A stretch of DNA of 64,000 nt from Thalassobacillus sp043497085 (GTDB lineage Bacteria > Bacillota > Bacilli > Bacillales > Halobacillaceae), in the NCBI GenBank assembly GCA_043497085.1, contig JBIEKI010000002.1. One strand, given 5' to 3'. The translations under genes and the position numbers were made by a program. The notes beneath the pieces were generated by a model. That model was not told the DNA's origin, did not search any database, and worked only from the letters and a program-made list of their open reading frames with translations. This document shows positions 32,422 to 39,990 of this stretch, piece by piece (position 1 is the stretch's first letter; every line of letters begins with the position of its first letter).

Positions 32422-33138
32422 ATGGATAAAGAAGCAAAAGTGCTGGTAGTAGATGATGAGGAAAGGATTCGGCGGTTAATTCGGATGTATTTAGAAAGAG
32501 AGAACTTTGATGTGGAAGAAGCCGAAGATGGAGATGAAGCATTAGAGAAGGCATTGACGAATGATTATGATGTCATATTATTGGATATTATGATGCCAGG
32601 TAAAGATGGAATCGAAGTTTGTAAAGACCTGCGTGAAAAAAAAGCTACCCCTGTTCTCATGCTTACTGCAAAAGGGGAAGAAAGCAATCGTGTTCAAGGG
32701 TTTGAAGTAGGCGCGGATGATTATATCGTCAAGCCATTCAGTCCGAGGGAAGTTGTATTGCGTGTCAAAGCTATTTTAAGAAGATCGTCATCCACTAAAT
32801 TCTTACAGACAGAGACATCTACTAAAAATGTACTTGTCTTTCCGCATTTGACGATCGACAATGATGCACATCGGGTGACGGCAGATGGCAAAGAAGTCAC
32901 GTTGACACCAAAGGAATATGAATTGCTGCATTTCCTGGCAAAAGCTCCGGATAAGGTATTTGAAAGGGAGCACTTGCTGAAGGAAGTATGGCAATATGAA
33001 TTTTTCGGTGATTTACGAACTGTGGATACCCATGTCAAGCGCTTAAGAGAAAAATTGAACAAGGTTTCAAAAGATGCAGCTAAAATGATTGTAACGGTTT
33101 GGGGTGTCGGCTATAAGTTCGAGGTAAGTGGTGACTGA
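32422..33138 (+). CDS. resD: Response regulator ResD
   Basis: OmpR-family regulator of aerobic/anaerobic respiration genes. It has 238 residues. The receiver domain (1-120) has the acidic pair VVDDEER, phospho-acceptor Asp55 in LLDIMMPG, Thr in MLTAKGEE and Lys in YIVKPFSPRE. The winged-helix output domain (~135-238) ends VVTVWGVGYKFE. The stop overlaps the resE start by one base (TGATG). Confidence 0.95.
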   Translation: MDKEAKVLVVDDEERIRRLIRMYLERENFDVEEAEDGDEALEKALTNDYDVILLDIMMPGKDGIEVCKDLREKKATPVLMLTAKGEESNRVQGFEVGADDYIVKPFSPREVVLRVKAILRRSSSTKFLQTETSTKNVLVFPHLTIDNDAHRVTADGKEVTLTPKEYELLHFLAKAPDKVFEREHLLKEVWQYEFFGDLRTVDTHVKRLREKLNKVSKDAAKMIVTVWGVGYKFEVSGD

Positions 33139-34925
33139 TGTTTTGGCGCAGTGTAGTAGGTAAACTATGGTTCACCATTTTATTATTAGTTTCATTTGTA
33201 CTTTTTCTTTTAACTGTCCTGTTGCTGGAGTTTTTTGAGAATTATCATATATTAGAAGCGGAAAGGGAATTGCTTCAGACAGCTGATAAAGTATCAGAAA
33301 TCGTCCAGGAATATGAGGACAGAGATCTTATTTTAGATACATCCTCGCGGGTAAAAGACCCGTCCAGCCGTGTAGTCATAATTTTTGGTGAAAATGATAT
33401 ATGGAGTTCATCCGCTGAAGACGATCTACCCCAAATAGATCGGCAGTGGATTGAAGAAGATAATGAGTTATCCTCTGTGTTAGCGGGGAAAGAACAAGTT
33501 AAAAAAATTGCGGATATCGATAATCTTGAGAATGGTGTCATGGTGGTAGGGACCCCGCTGAATAACGGATCTGGTGGAGTTTTTGTCTATCAGTCTCTTG
33601 ATATTGTGGAAGAAACCACCATGCAGACGACAAAAATCATATTTTTAGGTGCAGGCATCGCTATCATACTAACCACTATTTTTGCTTTCTTTTTATCAAC
33701 ACGAATCACTGCCCCTCTGATCAAGATGCGGGAGGGTGCACTGGAGTTGGCAAAAGGGGAATTCAATACAAAGATCCCCATCCTTACGCATGATGAAATT
33801 GGGGAGCTTGCAATGGCTTTCAATCGGATGGGACGGCAATTGAAATTTCATATAAATGCCCTCAACCAGGAAAAAGAGCAATTGTCAGGGATTCTTAGTT
33901 CAATGGCAGATGGAGTAATCACCATCAACCGCCAAGGGGAAATATTGATTACCAATCCGCCTGCTGAGCAATATCTTGAGGCTTGGGCCTATGAAGAGGG
34001 AAGTTCAGAAATCGGCAATAATGATGGTCATCTCATTCTGCCAGAGAAAGTGAAGGACATTTTTAATCAGGTGATAGAAACGGAAACAGAAGTCATGACC
34101 GAAATGGATACCCAGGGGAGAAACTGGGTGATTATCATGACGCCATTATACGATAAAGATTATGTACGTGGAGCTGTCGCTGTACTTCGGGATATGACTG
34201 AAGAGAGAAGGCTTGATAAACTAAGGCAGGACTTCATTGCAAATGTTTCCCATGAGCTGCGTACTCCGATTTCCATGATGCAAGGATACAGCGAAGCCAT
34301 CGTGGACGATATTGCAGAAAGTAAAGAAGAAAAAAACGAGCTTGCTCAAATCATCTACGAAGAATCCCAACGTATGAGTAGACTTGTCAACGAGCTATTA
34401 GACCTAGCCAGAATGGAAGCAGGACATATCACCCTGAATAAAGAAAAGGTTGAAGTCCGTCCCTTTTTAGAAAGAATCACAAGAAAATTCCAGGGATTAG
34501 CTCAGGAAAAGGGTATTAACTTAAGACTCCATACAGCAGAAGAACTTGGAGATAAATGCTTTGATCCCGATCGAATTGAACAAGTGTTTACAAACTTGAT
34601 AGATAATGCTATCCGCCATACCCGTGAAGGTGGTACTGTCGATATCCATATGGAATATACGGAAGAAGGCCTTTATGCTGCTGTACAAGATTCCGGGACA
34701 GGTATTCCAGAGGAAGATCTGCCATTTGTTTTTGAACGGTTTTATAAAGCGGATAAATCACGTAAAAGAAAAAAAGGCAAGACAGGCACCGGACTTGGCC
34801 TTGCTATTGCTAAGAATATCGTGGAGGCCCATCAGGGCACCGTTGCTGTCCATAGCAAAGAAGGTACTGGTACGACATTTTCATTCCGCTTGCCTGATAT
34901 TAGCGAAGATGCACAAGATTTGTAA
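33138..34925 (+). CDS. resE: Sensor histidine kinase ResE
   Basis: Sensor partner of ResD for oxygen limitation and nitric oxide. It has 595 residues: membrane helix ~9-31, extracytoplasmic region ~32-165, second helix ~170-190, HAMP linker (TRITAPLIKMREGALELAKG), and a PAS domain at ~250-350 (LSSMADGVITINRQGEILITN). The HisKA box contains phospho-acceptor His372 in NVSHELRTP. The ATPase domain carries DNAIRHT, DSGTGIPEEDL and GTGLGLAI. All kinase boxes are intact. Confidence 0.95.
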   Translation: MFWRSVVGKLWFTILLLVSFVLFLLTVLLLEFFENYHILEAERELLQTADKVSEIVQEYEDRDLILDTSSRVKDPSSRVVIIFGENDIWSSSAEDDLPQIDRQWIEEDNELSSVLAGKEQVKKIADIDNLENGVMVVGTPLNNGSGGVFVYQSLDIVEETTMQTTKIIFLGAGIAIILTTIFAFFLSTRITAPLIKMREGALELAKGEFNTKIPILTHDEIGELAMAFNRMGRQLKFHINALNQEKEQLSGILSSMADGVITINRQGEILITNPPAEQYLEAWAYEEGSSEIGNNDGHLILPEKVKDIFNQVIETETEVMTEMDTQGRNWVIIMTPLYDKDYVRGAVAVLRDMTEERRLDKLRQDFIANVSHELRTPISMMQGYSEAIVDDIAESKEEKNELAQIIYEESQRMSRLVNELLDLARMEAGHITLNKEKVEVRPFLERITRKFQGLAQEKGINLRLHTAEELGDKCFDPDRIEQVFTNLIDNAIRHTREGGTVDIHMEYTEEGLYAAVQDSGTGIPEEDLPFVFERFYKADKSRKRKKGKTGTGLGLAIAKNIVEAHQGTVAVHSKEGTGTTFSFRLPDISEDAQDL

Positions 34926-34936
34926 CAAAATCTTGT
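34913..34936 (+). terminator. Hairpin overlapping the resE stop codon
   Basis: A perfect 9-bp stem ACAAGATTT (34913-34921) with AAATCTTGT (34928-34936) encloses the TAA stop. It is not followed by a T-run, so it may be only a weak 3'-end signal. Confidence 0.4.
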
Positions 34937-35007
34937 TCCCTGTGAAACAACTATTTTACAATTGTGCTGCTTATGGTAATATTACATTAGAATTTAATAT
35001 TTTAGAG

Positions 35008-35163
35008 TTAAGGTTCTCCTGAGTGGGATTAAAAGGGAATTTGGTGAAAATCCAATGCTGTCCTCGCAACTGTAAGTGCCACGAACCGGGCAGACCACTG
35101 TACACAAAATGTATGGGAAGGGTCCGTAGTAGGTAAACGCACAAGCCAGTAGACCTGCCTTAA
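35008..35163 (+). promoter_or_regulatory. Cobalamin (adenosyl-B12) riboswitch
   Basis: The conserved core is clear: GGGAATTTGGTGAAAATCC, then GCTGTCCTCGCAACTGTAAGTG, and the B12 box AAGCCAGTAGACCTGCC at 35143-35159. The outer P1 helix is a perfect TTAAGG (35008-35013) with CCTTAA (35158-35163). An intrinsic terminator at 35255-35285 is the probable expression platform, so bound cobalamin would stop transcription before the lipoprotein and ECF S-component genes. A candidate upstream promoter is TTTACA (34955-34960), 16 bases, TAATAT (34977-34982). Confidence 0.92.
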
Positions 35164-35254
35164 TTCATCGTTTCAAAGCTTCGGGGATTGAGCTGTTTGA
35201 GACAACCGGTCGAATTATGTATTTTTTTAGTAAACATTCATACTGGTTAGTCTT

Positions 35255-35285
35255 AGCCCATTCTGTTGAAGGAATGGGCTTTTTG
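35255..35285 (+). terminator. Riboswitch-controlled terminator
   Basis: A perfect 9-bp stem AGCCCATTC (35255-35263) with GAATGGGCT (35272-35280) is followed by TTTTG. It lies between the cobalamin aptamer and its first gene. Confidence 0.85.
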
Positions 35286-35371
35286 TATGGTATGGAAAGC
35301 CGAGGTTGTTTATCTGATTTTCACACCCCCAAAAGCGATGAAACCTACTAAATGTGAGAGGGATGATGGTA

Positions 35372-35779
35372 ATGAGAAGAATGATGCAATTGGTTTTAGC
35401 AGCATTGATGAGTGTAGCCGTACTTGTAGGTTGTCAGGCAGAATCGGGAAGCGAGTCCACTGAGGCTCAACAACAGGAGCAACAACAGGAAGTTCCCGTA
35501 AAAGTAACGATTTCCGAGAAAAATGGAGAAAACATCGTAACAGAGAAAGAATTGAAAGTAGAAGCGGGCAAAACCCTTATGGATGTACTTAAAGAAAACT
35601 TTGAAGATGTAGAAGAAAAAGATGGCTTTGTTACAAAGATTGAAGGAATCGAAGCAAAAGAAGGGGAGCAAAAGGCGTGGTTTTTTACCATCAATGGGGA
35701 AAATGCCTCTGTTGGAGCTAACGAATATGAAGTAGAAGCAGATGACACTTTCCAATTTGATTTTCATAAGTGGGAATGA
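35372..35779 (+). CDS. DUF4430 lipoprotein, probable surface cobalamin binder
   Basis: A 135-residue lipoprotein. The lipobox VLVGC lies after a hydrophobic signal (about residues 4-18), followed by a Ser/Glu/Gln-rich linker and a DUF4430 domain (~40-135). DUF4430 shares the fold of the beta domain of eukaryotic transcobalamin/intrinsic factor. The WFFTINGENASVGANEYEVEADDTFQF segment (in parts) is characteristic. Because it sits directly behind a B12 riboswitch and before an ECF S component, cobalamin capture at the cell surface is the likely role (inference). GTG 35354 and ATG 35363/35366 are alternatives; the ATG at 35372 fits GAGAGGG best. Confidence 0.8.
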   Translation: MRRMMQLVLAALMSVAVLVGCQAESGSESTEAQQQEQQQEVPVKVTISEKNGENIVTEKELKVEAGKTLMDVLKENFEDVEEKDGFVTKIEGIEAKEGEQKAWFFTINGENASVGANEYEVEADDTFQFDFHKWE

Positions 35780-35784
35780 TGCAT

Positions 35785-36288
35785 ATGAACACTTATAAGA
35801 TAACCTTGATTGCATTATTGGCATCACTGGCCGTTGTCGGCAGGTACGCTTTCGCCTTTTTACCGAACGTCCAGCCAGTAACCGCGATTATAATTATTGC
35901 CGGTTTTTGGCTGGGCCCCCTGTCCGCCGTGATATTAGCCTTATTGACAACCTTCCTTTCCAACGTTTTTCTGGGCATGGGAATCTGGACAGTGTGGCAA
36001 GTGATTGCATGGGCTGTCATCGGATTGATGAGCGGACTGATTGGGAAATATTGGTCTAACATTCCATTGCTTTTCTTGTCAGCATTCGGAGCCTTCAGCG
36101 GCCTATTTTATGGGTTTGTCCTATCTGTTACGATGTATAACTTCTCGGGTTCATTCTGGGGATATTATTTAGCAGGCTTACCCTTTGATATTTACCACGC
36201 CGCAGGTAATGCGGTTTTCATTGTGCTGTTGTATCCTGTGCTGAGCCGATTATTTGAACGATATTATAAACAATGGATTCCTGTATGA
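35785..36288 (+). CDS. ECF transporter S component, probably for cobalamin
   Basis: Membrane substrate-binding (S) subunit of an energy-coupling-factor vitamin importer. It has about 167 residues and five to six helices, with the early basic/aromatic ALLASLAVVGRYAFAFLPNVQPVTAI helix pair (in parts) typical of the DUF-type ECF S family. No ATPase or T subunit is encoded nearby, so it must use the shared EcfAA'T module encoded elsewhere. Substrate inference rests on the riboswitch and the DUF4430 partner. ATGs at 35776, 35779 and 35785 are possible; spacing from AAGTGGGA favours 35785. A terminator hairpin begins at the stop. Confidence 0.82.
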   Translation: MNTYKITLIALLASLAVVGRYAFAFLPNVQPVTAIIIIAGFWLGPLSAVILALLTTFLSNVFLGMGIWTVWQVIAWAVIGLMSGLIGKYWSNIPLLFLSAFGAFSGLFYGFVLSVTMYNFSGSFWGYYLAGLPFDIYHAAGNAVFIVLLYPVLSRLFERYYKQWIPV

Positions 36289-36318
36289 ATACCAGCCGAT
36301 TTCAGGTTGGTATTTTTT
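36288..36318 (+). terminator. Terminator after the S-component gene
   Basis: AATACCAGCC pairs with GGTTGGTATT around a 7-nt loop (one mismatch) and is followed by TTTTG. It isolates the B12 cassette from sigX. Confidence 0.85.
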
Positions 36319-36341
36319 GTTTTTACGCTTATGATGTAAAG

Positions 36342-36368
36342 TGTAACTTTTCTTTTACATAAAACGAC
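36342..36368 (+). promoter_or_regulatory. SigX-type autoregulatory promoter
   Basis: TGTAAC (36342-36347), 17 bases, CGAC (36365-36368) matches the B. subtilis SigX/SigW-class ECF promoter (TGAAAC or TGTAAC, N16-17, CGAC/CGTA). It lies 28 bp before sigX, as expected for autoregulation. Confidence 0.8.
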
Positions 36369-36396
36369 TAATTAAGAGAACGGGAGGTAAGCAATA

Positions 36397-36939
36397 GTGA
36401 GGTCGGTGTATGAATCCCTATATGAAAAATATCATCAGGATCTTTTTCAATTTATATTTTATATGGTCAAAAATCGAGAACAAGCAGAAGATCTCGTTCA
36501 GGAAGTATATATAAAAGTATTGAATTCGTATACCCAATTCAAAGGAGACAGCAGTGAAAAGACATGGTTGTTTTCTATAGCCCGTCATGTAACAATCGAC
36601 TTTTTTCGGAGACAGACCAGAAAGAGGAAGCGACTGCTGGAGTTTTTTGACTGGGATAAGAAAGGAGAACAGTTAATTGACAACCAGCCTTTACCTGAAG
36701 AAATAGCTGAAAAAAATGAGGATATTAAATTACTATATCAATACTTAGAGAAACTATCAGTCGATCAGAAAAGTGTCATTATACTCAGGTACATACAATC
36801 GATGTCAATTCAGGAAACCGCTGATATTTTAGGGTGGTCAGTGAGTAAAGTTAAAACCACTCAGCATCGTGGTTTGAAACTTCTGCGGAATATGGCAGCC
36901 GATCAAAGAGGGGAGGGGAAACGCAATGAAGCAAAATAA
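36397..36939 (+). CDS. sigX: ECF sigma factor SigX
   Basis: Extracytoplasmic-function sigma factor controlling cell-envelope charge and cationic peptide resistance genes in B. subtilis. It has 180 residues. Region 2 includes NREQAEDLVQEVYIKVLNSY and FKGDSSEKTWLFSIARHVTIDFFRR (in parts). Region 4 carries SVIILRYIQSMSIQETADIL and the recognition helix WSVSKVKTTQHRGLKLLR. The GTG start follows CGGGAGGT. The position after resE and before rsiX is that of B. subtilis sigX. The 3' end overlaps rsiX by 14 nt. Confidence 0.92.
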   Translation: MRSVYESLYEKYHQDLFQFIFYMVKNREQAEDLVQEVYIKVLNSYTQFKGDSSEKTWLFSIARHVTIDFFRRQTRKRKRLLEFFDWDKKGEQLIDNQPLPEEIAEKNEDIKLLYQYLEKLSVDQKSVIILRYIQSMSIQETADILGWSVSKVKTTQHRGLKLLRNMAADQRGEGKRNEAK

Positions 36940-38113
36940 CAATAAGCATGATCAAGAATTACAAAAGCAATTGAATCAAATGCCTGGCATCCGTGATCAT
37001 CAGACGAAAGATGAACTATATAATAAGATAGCTGTACACTTGAAAGAAAGTAAACCTGAAAAGAAAAAGTCTAATCTTTTGCCTGTTTTTGCCTTCATTG
37101 CGGTGCTCTTGCTGGCTGCCATCATCACGCCTGCCATGTTAATGAACAGTTCGAATGACGAATCAATGCTAAACTCTTCAGAGTCTCAGAACCATAATAC
37201 GGCAACAGAATCAGGAATTTCTGAAAATCGGGAAGAGTCAGCGGAGTTGTTTGATACTCAGGATGATGGAAAAGATGCAGAACAAAATGTTCCTGTAAAC
37301 GATTTTCAAAGTAACTTAGTGTTCGAGGTTGATGAAGGGAAAAACTATATATTTTCCGTAGCAGCAGGGATGAATGCGGAACACATCATCCCGCTAACTA
37401 TTGAGGTGTCGGTTAGCGATGCTGACTATACACAAGTAACATCCACAGCAGCTGAAAATGCAGATGATCTGGGAGTATCTGTTTTTCCTCTTAATGGGGC
37501 AGAAATAGTAATTAATGAGGACCGTGGTGAAATTATCTTTCCGGAGGATTTTCAAACGCAAGGTGGTTCAAGCTCAGATATTATCCTCCAACGAAGTATT
37601 GAACAAGTATTCGGTCAGTATGGTGTATCAGAAGTAAAGCTTGGTTATGAAGATGGGCGCCCTTTTGAAATGGGTAATTATGGAACGATAGAAACCATGA
37701 AAGTTTCACCTGTCCAAAAGAAAAGTTATAAAATTTACCGTTACAGGGAGTCGGGGCACGACTTTTTAGTACCGATTGAATTAAAAGAAAATTCCTCTAT
37801 AGAAGATGCGTTTGATATTATGGCCAATGCTGAGGGAGGAGAGTATAGTCGGTCACCGTTGCCGGAAGGGGTAGAATTGGCAGCGGATAAAATTTCTGAT
37901 CATGAATTATTGATACGTGTAAGTTCCACGGAACAGCTGCAAGCTAACCAGACAACGATGTTTATGGTTGAAGCACTACTGGCTACAGCAGCGAGTTTTG
38001 GATATGAGCAAGTAAAATTTGAGGGTTTTCCATTTGAGGTTATCGGTAATTATGATCTTTTGGAGCCGATAGCAACACCAGAAGCAGTTAATTCCATCAA
38101 AGTAAACAAATAA
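36926..38113 (+). CDS. rsiX: Anti-sigma X factor RsiX
   Basis: Membrane-bound antagonist of SigX, 395 residues. A short cytoplasmic N-terminus (1-48) precedes one membrane helix (about 49-71, LLPVFAFIAVLLLAAIITPA). An acidic, Ser/Asn-rich linker and a large extracytoplasmic domain (~120-395) follow. The repeated pattern MVEALLATAASFGYEQVKFEG near the end resembles GerMN-like sensor repeats. It overlaps sigX, which keeps regulator and target coupled. Identification rests on order, topology and the overlap; sequence similarity of RsiX proteins is modest. Confidence 0.85.
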   Translation: MKQNNNKHDQELQKQLNQMPGIRDHQTKDELYNKIAVHLKESKPEKKKSNLLPVFAFIAVLLLAAIITPAMLMNSSNDESMLNSSESQNHNTATESGISENREESAELFDTQDDGKDAEQNVPVNDFQSNLVFEVDEGKNYIFSVAAGMNAEHIIPLTIEVSVSDADYTQVTSTAAENADDLGVSVFPLNGAEIVINEDRGEIIFPEDFQTQGGSSSDIILQRSIEQVFGQYGVSEVKLGYEDGRPFEMGNYGTIETMKVSPVQKKSYKIYRYRESGHDFLVPIELKENSSIEDAFDIMANAEGGEYSRSPLPEGVELAADKISDHELLIRVSSTEQLQANQTTMFMVEALLATAASFGYEQVKFEGFPFEVIGNYDLLEPIATPEAVNSIKVNK

Positions 38114-38190
38114 ATTTTTAGAAACTAAATACCATGCCTATTCACCCATAGATACATGCCCGTCATACAGTAAATCACATACTAGTTAGC

Positions 38191-38230
38191 ACAAACGTTC
38201 GGAGCGAAAAAGCTCTGAACGTTTGTTTTT
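38191..38230 (+). terminator. Terminator after rsiX
   Basis: A 15-bp stem ACAAACGTTCGGAGC (38191-38205) with GCTCTGAACGTTTGT (about 38212-38226) is followed by TTTT. Between it and the fer end (38231-38410) I see no gene; that stretch is AT-rich with scattered G-rich bits. Confidence 0.9.
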
Positions 38231-38410
38231 AATGAATGCAATTCAAGACCGCATTTTGCTTAGGACAGAGTTCGCTTATATTATTCGGCTCTTCCGCGAT
38301 CGTGCACGTTAGTTTGTTTAGATTCACCGGCTTTTGCTTTCATGGTAAAATAGCAGTATAAAAAAGAGGGATAAATCTTGTGTTTGTGACAGTGGGGACA
38401 GAGAAATGAA

Positions 38411-38433
38411 AAGCCCCTCATTCAGAGGGGCTT
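38411..38433 (-). terminator. Terminator of fer
   Basis: A perfect 9-bp stem AAGCCCCTC (38411-38419) with GAGGGGCTT (38425-38433); read on the minus strand it is followed by TTCATTTCT. Confidence 0.8.
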
Positions 38434-38441
38434 GTAACTAT

Positions 38442-38690
38442 TTATTCAAACTTTACCGGGTCACCTTCAAATGGTTCATCGGCCACTTTAATGGAGTCTG
38501 TAGGACAACCTTCGAACGCATCTTCCATATCTTCTTCCAGAACTTCTGGAATTTCAACGATGCCTTCGTTGTCATCGAGCACTACATAGGCAATGCCCTC
38601 ATCATCGTAGTCGTAGATATCGGGAGCCGCTGCTCCACAAGCTCCACATGCAATACATGTTTCTTTATCAACAATTGTGTATTTAGCCAT
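38442..38690 (-). CDS. fer: 4Fe-4S ferredoxin
   Basis: Small, very acidic electron carrier, 82 residues. The cluster ligands are in CIACGACGAAAPD (residues 12-24) and the distant Cys in FEGCPTDSI (near residue 61), giving one 4Fe-4S cluster as in the B. subtilis Fer family. The acidic middle (DDEGIA...EEDMEDAFEG) is normal for a ferredoxin interface. The start at 38690 follows TAGGAGGG. It is transcribed alone, diverging from ypbB-recS. Confidence 0.95.
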   Translation of the reverse strand: MAKYTIVDKETCIACGACGAAAPDIYDYDDEGIAYVVLDDNEGIVEIPEVLEEDMEDAFEGCPTDSIKVADEPFEGDPVKFE

Positions 38691-38925
38691 AACACATTCC
38701 CTCCTAAATAATACAGATCCCTAAAAATAAATTATACAAGTGAATAATTTTTTCTCTCTAGGAACATTCGCCTTAAATGTATTGTACTGCTATCACAGAA
38801 ATTTTTCAACAACAAAATCGCTCGCAAACCTTGTTGTTACGCGGTTTGGTGTGACTTTTATCACTATTAAGATACAATAGGATGTAGTAAGTTGGATATG
38901 GTTCAGGATTAAAGGGGGGATGAGC

Positions 38926-39990
38926 GTGTTTGAATATATTTTACTTCGCTGTATTAATAACTTAAATGGAGAGCGGACGATAGCGGGTATCTATAATCTG
39001 CTGGTGGGAAAGCGTTCATCTCAAACGCTCCAGGATGCACATGCCTATCAACTCACGGAGTTCTTTGCTATCTATAAATCGTTGAAACGCACTGATTTGA
39101 TAAATGTTATCAATCAATTGATGGAAGATCGAAAAATTATTATAACAGATGAAGATGAACGTCCAAGATTGACGACCTATGGAAGCGATCAACTGGGAAG
39201 ACTTTCAGATGAGTGGGGACCGCTATATTTTAACGGAATTAATCTCCACGAAAAAGTCACCATTTTTGAAGAACGTCTTTATTTATATATTCAAACCATT
39301 ACGAATATGAAAAAGGGTAACAAGCATTTTCTCCCGATCACAGACCGAACGGATATATTAAACTGGGTGAAACTGAATTATAAAGTAAATAAAACGAATC
39401 TAATGGATCATATCAGCTCCATTTATAAAGAGTTATATCGTTTGTTGAGTTCTGTAAACGAGAAAGAGGCAGCACTGTTCACGTACCGCCTGACGGGAGC
39501 CGGTATGATTGGATTAAGTAAACAGCAGTTGTCAGATATGTTCCAGCTTCCCTTGCATAATGTCCATCTGCTTATGCAACATTTACTTCATCAGGTATAT
39601 CAAGCTGTGGAAAAAAATCCAGGCAACTACCCTGCTCTATTTATTTTTATCGAAGAATCAGAAAACAATCGTTTAATAACAAACTCAGCACAAAAAACTT
39701 ATTCACTTATTAAACAGGGTATGGACCTGGAGACAATTAGCGAGATACGCCGATTGAAAATGAGTACTATCCACGATCACGTGGTCGAAATGGCTTTAGT
39801 CCAATCGGATTTTCCTGTTTACTTGTTCGTCAGTGAGCAAGAAATAGCAGAAATTTCTCAAGTGATTGAAGAACAACAAACCAATAAATTAAAAAATATC
39901 TATGATGCCCTCCAAGGTGAATATAATTATTTCTTTATCAGGCTTGTACAAGCAAGAATGCAGCATCAGAAAAGCGAGGCAAAAGTATGA
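38926..39990 (+). CDS. ypbB: YpbB, helix-turn-helix partner of RecS
   Basis: A 354-residue cytosolic protein found upstream of the short RecQ helicase in Bacillaceae. The C-terminal ~90 residues (SAQKTYSLIKQGMDLETISEIRRLKMSTI) form a helix-turn-helix of the helicase-associated HTH_40/RQC-like type. The N-terminal part is helical without motifs. It may guide RecS to substrates (inference). An ATG at 38920 directly abuts the AAGGGGGG ribosome site; the GTG at 38926 has normal spacing and is preferred. The stop overlaps recS by four bases. Confidence 0.8.
   Translation: MFEYILLRCINNLNGERTIAGIYNLLVGKRSSQTLQDAHAYQLTEFFAIYKSLKRTDLINVINQLMEDRKIIITDEDERPRLTTYGSDQLGRLSDEWGPLYFNGINLHEKVTIFEERLYLYIQTITNMKKGNKHFLPITDRTDILNWVKLNYKVNKTNLMDHISSIYKELYRLLSSVNEKEAALFTYRLTGAGMIGLSKQQLSDMFQLPLHNVHLLMQHLLHQVYQAVEKNPGNYPALFIFIEESENNRLITNSAQKTYSLIKQGMDLETISEIRRLKMSTIHDHVVEMALVQSDFPVYLFVSEQEIAEISQVIEEQQTNKLKNIYDALQGEYNYFFIRLVQARMQHQKSEAKV

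Noticed and set aside
38406..38711. 101-residue plus-strand frame across the ferredoxin gene
   Set aside because: It is the antisense shadow of fer, whose cluster motifs and ribosome site are clear on the minus strand.
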